From: Actinomycetes bacterium
GTDB taxonomy: Bacteria; Actinomycetota; Acidimicrobiia; Acidimicrobiales; RAAP-2
DNA: 38,961 bases
Assembly (NCBI GenBank): GCA_021820665.1
Contig: JAKADK010000018.1
Span: 1 to 38,961 of the forward strand
Reading direction: 5' to 3'
Shown here: positions 1 to 8,146 of the stretch, in pieces
Layout of the letters: each line of letters begins with the position of its first letter
Numbering within the stretch: position 1 is the first letter of the stretch
Notes under the pieces: model-generated
The model's input: the letters and a program-made list of their open reading frames with translations, nothing else
The model's database searches: none
What the model was told of the DNA's origin: nothing
Translations under genes and position numbers: made by a program

Positions 1-73
1 CGACAACAGCAACCACAGCCACAGCAACGAAAACCACGGCAACCGCACGCACGGCGGCATCCGGGCGAGCCAC
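1..73 (-). CDS. 5' end of a leftward gene with a hydrophobic N-terminus (cut by window edge)
   Basis: A GTG codon at 73-71 opens a minus-strand frame that runs off the left edge with no stop in 24 codons. The peptide begins VARPDAAVRAVAVV and continues as an almost unbroken run of Val and Ala, as in a signal peptide or first membrane helix. A GGAGG (minus strand, 84-88) lies about ten bases upstream of the GTG, which favours a real start. The gene is divergent from the moxR operon. Nothing more can be said of its function because only the leader is visible. It could also be a chance frame in GC-rich DNA. Confidence 0.45.
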   Translation of the reverse strand, partial: MARPDAAVRAVAVVFVAVAVVAVV

Positions 74-368
74 GGGGACCCCTCCGGCGACCCCCGAGGG
101 GCGGCCCCGTCCACGCCATGCCACTATCGCGCCGACCAGGAGCCTTGTCCACAGCGTGCCGGGCGCGGCTCCCCTCGTGCCGGGCGCGGGCAACCACCGG
201 CACCGTGCCGACTCCGATGTGCGGTGTGAATATCACTCATCGTCACGCGACGGTGACACAGCGAGTGATGCCCGGTAACGTGGTGCAGTCGCCGGCAGCG
301 GCGGCCTGCGGACGTGGCCGGGTCGACCGGTCGAGCCAGCCCGGTGGCACAGCGAGCGAGGGAACCTC
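74..368. promoter_or_regulatory. Divergent intergenic region with a nested dyad at 232-269
   Basis: This is the space between the partial leftward gene and moxR. It holds a two-layer inverted repeat. The outer arms are ATCACTC (232-238) and GAGTGAT (263-269). The inner arms are GTCAC (242-246) and GTGAC (253-257). The site is placed to act as an operator or hairpin leader for the moxR operon. No clear -35/-10 pair was found, and no short gene is convincing here. Function is inferred from position only. Confidence 0.3.
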
Positions 369-1364
369 ATGACAATCGGCGCAGTGAGGCACGGGACGGT
401 GAGCGAGCTTCCCGCCGTCCCGGCCGAGGACCCGGCGTTCGCCGCCGCCTCCGAGCTGGCCAGGCGCTTGCTCGACAACCTCTCCCGGGTCGTCCTCGGC
501 ACACCGGCACCGGTGTCGGTGGCCGTGGTCGCCGCCCTGTCCGGCGAGCATCTCCTGGTCGAAGACGTCCCGGGCGTCGGCAAGACGCTCCTGGCCGCCG
601 CCCTGGCCCGGTCGCTCGGGGCCGACCTCTCCCGGATCCAGGGCCATCCCGACCTGCTGCCCTCGGACGTGACCGGGGTGACCATCTTCTCGCCGGAGAC
701 CCGCGAGTGGGACTTCCGTCCCGGACCGGTCTTCGCCCACGTCGTCCTGCTGGACGAGCTCAACCGGACGCCGCCCCGGACCCAGTCCGCCCTCCTCGAG
801 GCCATGGAGGAGAACCAGGTGTCGGTGGACCGGACGTCCTGGGCCCTCCCCCACCCCCACCTCGTCCTCGCCACCCAGAACCCCGTCGGTCAGCTCGGCA
901 CCTATCCCCTGGTCGAGAGCCAGCTGGACCGCTTCGGCCTGGCCACCTCCATCGGCTACCCCACCGCCGACATCGAGGCCCGCCTCGTCCTGCGTGACGG
1001 GGGTCGCAGCGCGCTGCACCACCTGAAACCGGTGTGCACGATCGAGGAGTGGGAGCGCAGCCTCGACACGACAGCCGCCGTCCGGGTGGCCCCGAGCGTG
1101 GCCGAGTACGCCGTGGCCGTCGTCCGGGCTACGAGGAGCATCGGGACCGTACGGCTGGGCGCCAGCCCGCGTGCCGCCATCTCGTTGATCCGTTGCGCCC
1201 AGGCCCACGCCGTGCTGGTCGGCCGTCCGTACGTGACTCCGGACGACATCCAGGCGATGGCCGTGCACTGCCTGTCGCACCGGCTGGTCACCGACGGGTC
1301 GATTCGCGACCGGAGCGAGCCGGTCCGCCAGATCCTGGCCGCGACGCCGGTCCCCGTGCCGTGA
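369..1364 (+). CDS. MoxR-family AAA+ ATPase
   Basis: This 331-residue protein is a full-length MoxR ATPase, the family of chaperone-like AAA+ enzymes thought to help mature or activate partner proteins at the cell envelope. The Walker A motif is PGVGKT (about residues 68-73). Walker B is VVLLDELNR, followed by the typical PPRTQSALLEAMEE segment and the sensor-1 motif ATQNP. The C-terminal lid domain includes SPRAAISLIRCAQAHA, a MoxR signature. The ATG at 369 is preceded by a GAGGGA ribosome site. The gene is 26 bases upstream of a DUF58 gene and starts a three-gene operon (moxR, DUF58, transglutaminase), an arrangement known in many bacteria. Family assignment is sure; the substrate is unknown. 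Confidence 0.95.
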   Translation: MTIGAVRHGTVSELPAVPAEDPAFAAASELARRLLDNLSRVVLGTPAPVSVAVVAALSGEHLLVEDVPGVGKTLLAAALARSLGADLSRIQGHPDLLPSDVTGVTIFSPETREWDFRPGPVFAHVVLLDELNRTPPRTQSALLEAMEENQVSVDRTSWALPHPHLVLATQNPVGQLGTYPLVESQLDRFGLATSIGYPTADIEARLVLRDGGRSALHHLKPVCTIEEWERSLDTTAAVRVAPSVAEYAVAVVRATRSIGTVRLGASPRAAISLIRCAQAHAVLVGRPYVTPDDIQAMAVHCLSHRLVTDGSIRDRSEPVRQILAATPVPVP

Positions 1365-1390
1365 CCAACGCCGGCTGACGGGGTCCGGTC

Positions 1391-2323
1391 GTGGCACGTC
1401 GAACGTTCACCGTTTCCGGGGGCTCGATCCGGCTGCGTCGGCGCACCCATCCGACCCACTGGGCCGGGCCGGCAACCGGATCGGTGCTCACCGTCCTGGC
1501 GTGGTCGGCCGTCGCCCGCTCCAGCGGGTCGGGCTGGGTCCAGGCGGTGGGCGCGCTGCTCGCCGCCGTGCTCGCCACCGGCCTCCTGGCTCCGGCCGTC
1601 GCCGCCCACCGTCTCCGGGTGAGCTGCGTGGCCTGCCCGTCCGACACCACGGCCGGCTTCCCCGCCACGGTGCGCATCGAGACGAACGGCCCGGCCCGGC
1701 TCCGGCCCCTCCTGCCGGTCGGGGAGGACGTGAGCAGCGTCGGTCCGGCCCGGGGAAGGCGTCAGGTGGAGATGGCGATCACGCCCGACCACCGGGGCGT
1801 GATCGGCGCCCTGGCCGTCGAGATCGGGTCGTCCCTGCCGTTCGGGATGGTCTGGTGGGTGCGGGAGACCGTGGTGCCGCTCCCGAGGCCGCTCCACGTC
1901 GCGCCGCGGCACGGCACGGGGACGGAACGGACGGCCGCCCCCGCCGACACGAGCGGGGAGGCTCCGCCCCGGGTCACCGCACCCAGCGGCGAGCCCAAGG
2001 GTGTCCGTCCCTACGAGCCCGGCGACCGCCGACGGGCCGTGCACTGGCCGGTCAGTGCCCACACCGCGAGCCTCATGGTCCGGGAGTACGAGGAGCCCAC
2101 GGCCGAACCGGTCGTCCTCGTCGTCGACCTCCCCGCGGATCCTGCCGCCGCCGAGCGGTATGCCGAGCAGATGATGGGGCTGGCCGCCGACGAGCTGGCC
2201 CGGGGGACCCCGGTGGTCCTCTCCACCCTGGAGCCCGACGGCCGGCGGGTCCACCCGGTCGTGGACACGGTCGACCTGGGACGGCGCCTGGCCAGGGCCG
2301 TTGCACCGGGGACGGCGCCATGA
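1391..2323 (+). CDS. DUF58 domain protein (MoxR partner)
   Basis: This 310-residue protein starts at GTG 1391. Two hydrophobic stretches near the N-terminus (about residues 25-75) suggest membrane anchoring. The C-terminal half carries the DUF58 hallmark GVRPYEPGDRRRAVHWPVSA (about residues 204-223), followed by the conserved VREYEEP segment and the VVLVVDLP strand of a von Willebrand A-like fold. DUF58 proteins are regular operon partners of MoxR ATPases, probably as adaptors or substrates. The stop overlaps the next start as ATGA (2320-2323), so the transglutaminase is probably translated by coupling. The family is clear; the molecular role in this operon is not established. Confidence 0.92.
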   Translation: MARRTFTVSGGSIRLRRRTHPTHWAGPATGSVLTVLAWSAVARSSGSGWVQAVGALLAAVLATGLLAPAVAAHRLRVSCVACPSDTTAGFPATVRIETNGPARLRPLLPVGEDVSSVGPARGRRQVEMAITPDHRGVIGALAVEIGSSLPFGMVWWVRETVVPLPRPLHVAPRHGTGTERTAAPADTSGEAPPRVTAPSGEPKGVRPYEPGDRRRAVHWPVSAHTASLMVREYEEPTAEPVVLVVDLPADPAAAERYAEQMMGLAADELARGTPVVLSTLEPDGRRVHPVVDTVDLGRRLARAVAPGTAP

Positions 2324-4566
2324 GATCCGGCTCCGGCGCCGCGACATCCAGGGCCGGGTCCAGCTCCGGGTCCGGGCCCCGCTCGTCCCGCCGGTCCGCC
2401 GGCCTCTGGCAGCGCATCGTCGAGGCGAACCGGCCCGGCCCGGCCGAGCACTCCATCGCCTTCCGCACGGCGACGGTCGGGGCCGTCACGGTGGCGCTCG
2501 CCGCCTGCTGGAGCCAGGGAGAGCTCTCCGCCCCCGTCGCCCTCGGCGCGGTGATCGCCACCGTGGTCGGCAACGTCCTGTCCTACCGGCGACGGGAACG
2601 CCCCTGGGCGCTCGTCAAACCGATCCTCGCCGTCTGCGTCGTGGCCGGCTTCGCCTGGTTCATCCTGAGCGCCGCCCATCAGGCGGCACCCGGGAACGTC
2701 TCGACGGTGGAGCGTCCGCTGGCCTTCTTGTTCGCCTGGGTGCTATGCACCCACGCCTTCGACGTGCCGGCCCGGAAGGACGTCGCCTACACCCTGGCCG
2801 GCTCGGTGGCCCTCATGGCGGTTGCCGCCGCCCAGACCGTCGACCTGTCGCTGGCCGGCTACGTGGTCGTCTGGTTCGCCTTCGGGATCTGGGGACTGGT
2901 CGCCATGTGGCAGTCGCTCACCGGGGTGAGGGGTGTGCCGTGGGGGGCGCTCGGGGCCTCCTCGGTCGTCGTGGTCGTCCTCGCCCTTGTGTTCCTGGTC
3001 CTCCTCCCGGCGCCCAGGGTCTCCAGCACCCTCATCTTCCCGGCATCGTCCGCCGGCGACGCTCCGGTCGACTCCCCGTCCGGCCTCACCGACGGAGCGG
3101 CGTCCCTCCCGGCCACGGCGGCAGCGCCGTCGGGACCGACCCGTGTCGGTGGCTACCTCGGGTTCGCCAAGTCCCTCGACACCGGGTTGCGTGCGTCTCT
3201 CGGGAACCAGGTCGTGCTGCGGGTGCGGGCCAGCCAGCCGAGCTACTGGGTGGGCGAGACCTTCGACCACTGGAACGGGAAGAGCTGGACCCAGACCACC
3301 GACCCCTCCAACGGCGGGAGCGTCACCACCCTGGCCGGCGGCTCGCCGTTCTCGATCCCGACGACGACCGACCAGTCGGCGCCCGATGCGTCGGGGACCA
3401 CCGACGTCCAGACGTTCTACCTCGCCGAGTCCGGCCCGAACCTCGTCTTCCATGCCGACAACGCCACCCGCGTGTACGTGGAGAGCCCCCGGCTCCTGCT
3501 CACCGGGGACGGGACGATCGTCTCCCCGCTCACCATGGGGAAGGGGACCGTCTACACCGTCGTCTCCGACGTCAACACGGCCACGCCGGCCCAGCTGCGG
3601 GCTGCCACGCGGACGAGTCCCCGTGCCCCGGGAACCTCGCCGGCCCCGCACCTGTCGACCGCCCAGCGACGGCGGTACCTCCAGCTCGCCGGGACCGACC
3701 CGCGGGTGGCGGCCCTGGCGGCGAAGATCACCGCCGGCATCGGCACGCCGGAGAACCCCGACACCTACGACAAGGTGATGGCCATCGAGCACTGGATGGC
3801 CACCCACATCCACTACTCGACCGACATCCCGCCGCTCGCACCGGGGCAGAACACCGTCGACGAGTTCCTCTTCCACACCCGCGTCGGCTACTGCGAGCAG
3901 ATCTCCACCGCCACGGCGGTCATGCTCCGCACCCTCGGCATCCCGGTGCGGGAAGCCACCGGGTACGTCCCGGGCTCCTACAACCCCATCACCGACCTCT
4001 ACGACGTGGAGGCGAAGGACGCCCACGCCTGGGTCCAGGTGTGGTTCCCGGGCTACGGCTGGCAGAACTTCGACCCCACGGCCGACGTGCCGCTTGCCAA
4101 CCCGTCGCCCGGGTCGGTCCTCGTGCGCGATCTCGGCAACGGCCTCCGGCATCTCCCCGTCGTGCCGCTCGGTATCGTCGTCACGGCGGTGGCGGGGCTG
4201 GCCGAGCTCCGGCGACGCCACGCCCGGCGGCCGAGGACGTGGGCCGAGCGAGTCGTCCGGGACTTCGAGCGCCACGGGGCGCGGGCGGGCCGACCGCGCG
4301 CGCCCAGCGAGACCCTCCGTTCGTACGCCTCGCGCCTGGCCGGCAGCGAATCCGGGCTCGTGTGGGCGGCCGACCTCGTCGAGGCCTGGCGCTACGGAGG
4401 CATCGAGCCCTCGGCCGGCGACGTCGAGCGGGCGGTGCAGATCGCCCGCCACGCCGCCGTTCCCGGCGGCCACCAGGGAGAGGCACCGAACGGTCGGGGC
4501 GAGCCTCAGCCGGAGAGGGCGTACGCCTCCGCCAACGACCCGCCGGCGGCCACCAGGGACCGGTAG
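2320..4566 (+). CDS. TgpA-like membrane transglutaminase
   Basis: This 748-residue membrane protein has an N-terminal block of several hydrophobic helices (about residues 45-230), an extracytoplasmic transglutaminase-like domain, one further helix near residue 615 and a cytoplasmic tail resembling DUF4129. The catalytic triad is visible: Cys525 in GYCEQISTATAVMLR, His569 in AHAWVQVWFPG and Asp585 in NFDPT. TgpA-type proteins are cell-envelope transglutaminases that occur with MoxR and DUF58. The in-frame region upstream is open back to 1501, but ATG 2320 is chosen because it overlaps the DUF58 stop as ATGA and removes a low-complexity shadow peptide. Its last 61 bases overlap the convergent reductase gene, so there is no room for a terminator between the two. 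Confidence 0.92.
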   Translation: MRSGSGAATSRAGSSSGSGPRSSRRSAGLWQRIVEANRPGPAEHSIAFRTATVGAVTVALAACWSQGELSAPVALGAVIATVVGNVLSYRRRERPWALVKPILAVCVVAGFAWFILSAAHQAAPGNVSTVERPLAFLFAWVLCTHAFDVPARKDVAYTLAGSVALMAVAAAQTVDLSLAGYVVVWFAFGIWGLVAMWQSLTGVRGVPWGALGASSVVVVVLALVFLVLLPAPRVSSTLIFPASSAGDAPVDSPSGLTDGAASLPATAAAPSGPTRVGGYLGFAKSLDTGLRASLGNQVVLRVRASQPSYWVGETFDHWNGKSWTQTTDPSNGGSVTTLAGGSPFSIPTTTDQSAPDASGTTDVQTFYLAESGPNLVFHADNATRVYVESPRLLLTGDGTIVSPLTMGKGTVYTVVSDVNTATPAQLRAATRTSPRAPGTSPAPHLSTAQRRRYLQLAGTDPRVAALAAKITAGIGTPENPDTYDKVMAIEHWMATHIHYSTDIPPLAPGQNTVDEFLFHTRVGYCEQISTATAVMLRTLGIPVREATGYVPGSYNPITDLYDVEAKDAHAWVQVWFPGYGWQNFDPTADVPLANPSPGSVLVRDLGNGLRHLPVVPLGIVVTAVAGLAELRRRHARRPRTWAERVVRDFERHGARAGRPRAPSETLRSYASRLAGSESGLVWAADLVEAWRYGGIEPSAGDVERAVQIARHAAVPGGHQGEAPNGRGEPQPERAYASANDPPAATRDR

Positions 4567-5732
4567 CGCATCAGCTGACGGGGCATGGAGAACGCCAGTG
4601 CGCCGGTGAGCAGCCCGGCCCGGTGGTACAGCGCGGCGAACCGCCCGCCGGCCAGCGAGCCGTCGACCACCTCCACCTCGTCACCGGCCGAGGGGACCCC
4701 GACCATCTGGATCTTGGTGGCGTACTGGTCGGACCAGAAGAACGGCACCGGCTCGTAGGGCGTCGCCGCCGCCGTCCCGGCCACCAGGTTGCGGGCCGCC
4801 GCCACGCCGCTCTCGGCGGCGTTCGTCCAGTGCTCCAGGCGCAGCACCCGGCCGAGCGACCGGTGCGGCCAACGGGCCACGTCCCCCGCTGCCACCACCC
4901 GGTCGGTGGCGAAGAGCCGCTCATCACAGGTGACGCCGTCGTCGACCGGCACTCCCGAACCCGCCAGCCAGTCGGTGGTCGGAGTGACCCCGACTCCGAC
5001 GACGACCACGTCGGCGGGCACCTGGGACCCGTCGGTCAGCGCCACCGTCAGGGATCCGACATGCTCGCCGGCGACGCCCGCCACGCCGACCCCCGTCTTC
5101 AGCTCCACCCCGGCGGACCGGTGGAGCGCGCCGCAGGCGGCACCGACCTCCTCGCCCAGCACGTGGGCGAGCGGGGTGGCAGCCGCCTCGACCACCGTCA
5201 CCCGGGCGCCGAGCCCATGACACGTGGCCGCCACCTCGGCGCCGATGAACCCGGCACCGACAACCACCAGCCGGACCCCCTCACCCGCCCGGGCCAGGTC
5301 GCCCCGCACCCCGAGGCAGTCGTCAAGCGTCCGGAGCAGGTGGACCCCCGGCCGGGGCGCGATCCCAGGCAGCGATCGGGCGGCGGCGCCGGTGGCCACC
5401 ACGAGGCCGTCGAAGGCCAGCTCCTCCCCGGTGCTGAGGCCGACGGTCCGCGCCCCGAGATCGAGGGCGGTGGCCGCTGCCCCGATGCGCCAGGAGAACC
5501 CCAGGTCGGCCAGGTCCTCCGGGGCGTGGTGCCGGATCCGTTCGACGTCCCAGGCCCCCGCCAGGAACTGCTTCGACAGGGGCGGTCGGTCGTAGGGAGG
5601 GTGCGACTCGGCTCCCACCATGACGACCGGCCCCCGGTGGCCCACGTGGCGCAGCTCCTCGGCCGCCCGCAGGCCGGCGAGCGAGGCGCCCACCACGACC
5701 ACCGTGCCGTCGGGGTCGAGGGGACCACTCAC
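4506..5732 (-). CDS. FAD-dependent NAD(P)H:acceptor reductase (ferredoxin/rubredoxin reductase-like)
   Basis: This 408-residue flavoprotein has an N-terminal FAD-binding Rossmann motif (VVVVGASLAGLRAAEELR, about residues 10-27) and YDRPPLSKQFL, typical of ferredoxin or rubredoxin reductases. A second NAD-binding GAGFIGAEVA motif follows, then ATDRVVAAGDVARWPH, in which the Asp contacts FAD. The C-terminal part resembles the reductase C-terminal domain. Such enzymes pass electrons from NAD(P)H to a small iron-sulfur carrier that feeds an oxygenase. No carrier gene is adjacent. The start is GTG 5732, whose GTGA overlaps the stop of the upstream metallo-hydrolase gene, so the two are almost certainly cotranscribed. 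The 3' end overlaps the convergent transglutaminase gene by 61 bases. Confidence 0.9.
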   Translation of the reverse strand: MSGPLDPDGTVVVVGASLAGLRAAEELRHVGHRGPVVMVGAESHPPYDRPPLSKQFLAGAWDVERIRHHAPEDLADLGFSWRIGAAATALDLGARTVGLSTGEELAFDGLVVATGAAARSLPGIAPRPGVHLLRTLDDCLGVRGDLARAGEGVRLVVVGAGFIGAEVAATCHGLGARVTVVEAAATPLAHVLGEEVGAACGALHRSAGVELKTGVGVAGVAGEHVGSLTVALTDGSQVPADVVVVGVGVTPTTDWLAGSGVPVDDGVTCDERLFATDRVVAAGDVARWPHRSLGRVLRLEHWTNAAESGVAAARNLVAGTAAATPYEPVPFFWSDQYATKIQMVGVPSAGDEVEVVDGSLAGGRFAALYHRAGLLTGALAFSMPRQLMRYRSLVAAGGSLAEAYALSG

Positions 5733-6550
5733 CGGCCGAAGACGCTGGCCCACTGTTCGGGGCTCCCGAGCGAGAAGACGAAGTTCGTCGCACGCGTGGC
5801 GCCCATGGTCGCCGACGGCGCCGCCGAGTACTGGTGCCCGGGGTAGAGCACCGTCGTGTCGGGCACGGACGCCAGGCGACTGGTGAGGGTGGTGTAGAGC
5901 GCCCCGGCATCGCCGCCGGGGAGGTCGGTGCGGCCGCATCCCTCCAGGAAGAGGGTGTCCCCGGAGAGGAGCTTCCCGCCGACGAGGACACACTGGCTGC
6001 CCGGGGTGTGGCCGGGGGTGTGGACGAGGGTCAACGCCACCTCGCCCACGGCGACCACGTCGCCGCTCCTGTGGGTCTGGAGGTCGCCCGTACCCACGCC
6101 CGTGGAACGGATCACCCAGGGGACCTCGTCCACCTGGACGTGGACGGGAACCGGCAACCGGGCCAGGAGCCGGGTGATGCCCTGGATGCCGTGGCCCATC
6201 ATCTCTCCGCCCACGTGGTCCGGGTGGTAGTGGGTGGCGACGGCTCCGACACAGGCCATGTCGTCGGCCGCCAGCAGGTCGACGAGCTCGTCGACGGCGT
6301 AGGCGGGGTCGACGATCACCGCCTCGCCCATGAGGCGGTCCCCGACCAGGTAGACGAAGTTGACCATCTGGGCAGCCAGCGGATCGTCGCGGGCGAAGTC
6401 CCTCCCTGCCAGCAGCTGGCGGAAGTACAGGCGCTCCGCGCCATCCCGGTCGTTGCCGGCGCCGGCCGACGGGCCGACGTTCCCCTGGCGTGCCGGGGTG
6501 AGGACCGAGCGCACCTCCGGGTCGGGCACAGAAGCAGAGCGCACGGACAC
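5729..6550 (-). CDS. Metallo-beta-lactamase fold hydrolase (glyoxalase II / persulfide dioxygenase-like)
   Basis: This 273-residue protein has the complete metal-binding set of the metallo-beta-lactamase fold: THYHPDHVGG, the later HTPGHTPGSQ, the LLSGDTLF strand with the bridging Asp, and a C-terminal YPGHQY. The GDTLF..GCGRTDLPGG segment is typical of hydroxyacylglutathione hydrolases and of persulfide dioxygenases (ETHE1-like), which the sequence alone does not separate. The start is GTG 6550; no good ribosome site is seen, but TACGTA lies a few bases upstream and could be the -10 box of a leaderless transcript. The gene is coupled (GTGA) to a downstream FAD reductase, which hints at thiol or sulfur redox chemistry. 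That link is inference. Confidence 0.88.
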   Translation of the reverse strand: MSVRSASVPDPEVRSVLTPARQGNVGPSAGAGNDRDGAERLYFRQLLAGRDFARDDPLAAQMVNFVYLVGDRLMGEAVIVDPAYAVDELVDLLAADDMACVGAVATHYHPDHVGGEMMGHGIQGITRLLARLPVPVHVQVDEVPWVIRSTGVGTGDLQTHRSGDVVAVGEVALTLVHTPGHTPGSQCVLVGGKLLSGDTLFLEGCGRTDLPGGDAGALYTTLTSRLASVPDTTVLYPGHQYSAAPSATMGATRATNFVFSLGSPEQWASVFGR

Positions 6551-7273
6551 AGCTTACGTAGGCACACCATCGCGTCGCCGCGCCAGCACCCGAGACGGTC
6601 GGCTGCGGGGGACCACACGCTGTCCGCCCCGACCCCGTCGACGACCGGGCGACACCCGGTTCCCGACCGGGGCGACAGGCGGGAGCCCGAGGCACTCCCG
6701 GCGCTCTTCGACTGGATCGTGGTCGGTTCGTCGCCCCAACGGCGTGCCGCCCGTCAACGGTTCGTCGTCTCTCGCGCCGCCCTGGTTGCGCGCGCACCGT
6801 GCCCGGGGTTTGACCGAGCCGAAAGGAACCGGAGACCCATGTTCCCCTGTCTCGCGACAACTGGCGCGCCCCGAAACGACCTCACACCCCGGTCACACCC
6901 CACGCGTCGCCTACCGGTTCCGCGGTCGGATCCTCGGCGCCCGGCGACGGCGCTCGCGTACCAGACGAGGCGCCTGGCATGTCGTTACAGTGGTTCATCT
7001 GCAGTTTCACCGACTACCTGGCGCGGTAGCACCGACCATCTGCACCCGCCTTCCCTTCCGAATTGTCAGAAAGTTTTGAATATCGCTTGACACGGTATGC
7101 GAACAGGATCATCATCCCACCGGGGGGCAGAGAGCCTCTGGGGGGCGATGCTGTGATGCGCGGGCCACTTGTTGTGTGTGGTCGCCTGGGCCGCGCGGAG
7201 CTAGTGGCGAAACCGGCGTCCTTTTTTTCCATCTGGCCTCACGGTCAGAGTGAGAAAGGGAGCAGCCAATATC
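6551..7273. other. 723-base intergenic region; leader of the tasA-like gene
   Basis: No convincing gene is seen. The left half is GC-rich and featureless. From about 7050 the base composition turns locally AT-richer, with a -35-like TTGACA at 7087-7092 but no clear -10 at the right distance. The stretch just before the tasA-like gene holds two hairpins: CAGAG/CTCTG (7128-7140, three-base loop) and GGCCAC/GTGGTC (7163-7183, one G-T pair). A run of seven T follows near 7221. This could be a structured 5' leader. I compared it by eye with the c-di-GMP and cobalamin riboswitch consensus sequences and found no match. Confidence 0.4.
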
Positions 7274-8020
7274 ATGAGAACCCGTCTTCTCCTTGCCGCT
7301 GGCGCTGTCGGGGCGGCGACGCTCGGCCTGGTGGGCACCGGTAGCTTCGCCAGCTTCACGAGCACCGTCGCTGGGACCAACTCGATCACCTCGGGAACCT
7401 TCCAGCTCCAGGCTGAGCCGGCGGGAACGCCGACCGTTTCCGGACCGCTGGTCGGGGACGCAATAAACGGTGGTCAGCCGACCCAGAACCTGGTCGCCAC
7501 GAGCGAGCCGACCGTCACCGGCCAAGGCAACACCCTCGCCTACACGCTGGCCAACGCCGCACCCGGCGACGCGTACAGCTACACCTTCAACGTCTACGAC
7601 GTCGGCACGCTCCAGGGCCAGGTGGACACCATCACCTACTCGCCCGGTTCGCAAGGCACCGCGCTCGAGGCCCAGATGACCGTAGAGGTGCAAGAGCAGG
7701 TGAACGGTACCTGGACCGATGTCCACAACAGCTCCGCCTCGGGTGCATCAGGCAGTCCACTGCCGGCGTCCCAGGCTCACACCTACTACCTCGACTACTC
7801 GTTTGGCCCGGCATTTCTCCAGCCGAACACGTTGTCGTCGTCGGGCACGCCGTCCTATACCGGTGAAGAAGCCTCGGCCACGTTCCGGGTCGTGTTCACC
7901 TTCCTCGACCCGACGACGAACCCCAACTCGTCGTCTAACAATCACGTCGTCAACCAGAACACCGCCGAGGGTATCTCGGCTGCGCCGACGATCACGGTGA
8001 ACGGCACGAACACGCCCTGA
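7274..8020 (+). CDS. TasA/camelysin-family secreted protein with SipW-dependent signal
   Basis: This 248-residue protein begins with a signal peptide, MRTRLLLAAGAVGAATLG, and a processing region GTGSFASFTSTVAGTNSITS. That region matches the SipW-dependent signal found in TasA and camelysin proteins, where cleavage falls after the SFA. The mature part is Thr-, Ser- and Asn-rich and predicted mostly beta. TasA-type proteins form extracellular biofilm fibres. ATG 7274 is preferred to the in-frame GTG at 7250, because the AAGGGAG at about 7255-7261 can act as its ribosome site and the protein then begins directly with the signal peptide. A SipW-type signal peptidase gene follows 126 bases downstream, which strongly supports the assignment. 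Fibre formation is inferred. Confidence 0.85.
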   Translation: MRTRLLLAAGAVGAATLGLVGTGSFASFTSTVAGTNSITSGTFQLQAEPAGTPTVSGPLVGDAINGGQPTQNLVATSEPTVTGQGNTLAYTLANAAPGDAYSYTFNVYDVGTLQGQVDTITYSPGSQGTALEAQMTVEVQEQVNGTWTDVHNSSASGASGSPLPASQAHTYYLDYSFGPAFLQPNTLSSSGTPSYTGEEASATFRVVFTFLDPTTNPNSSSNNHVVNQNTAEGISAAPTITVNGTNTP

Positions 8021-8146
8021 CCGGCAGTGCGGCGTTCTCTTTGCACGGGCAGCGGGGTGGGCGGCAACGTCCACCCCGCTGGCGCGGCCCACCCCCTCGC
8101 GAGATGCACGTCAGGGGCGGACCGTCGTTGGAGGAGGACCACGACC

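Noticed and set aside
956..2347. Long minus-strand frame opposite moxR/DUF58
   Set aside because: It is a shadow frame of GC-rich coding DNA; its product is Arg/Gly/Pro-rich with no domain, while the plus strand carries clear MoxR and DUF58 motifs.
7087..7115. Full sigma-70-type promoter before the tasA-like gene
   Set aside because: TTGACA is present, but no TANNNT -10 box lies 16-18 bases downstream, so only the -35-like element is reported.
7100..7270. c-di-GMP riboswitch before the tasA-like gene
   Set aside because: The conserved GGGCAAACC and GGACGCAAAGCC blocks are absent.
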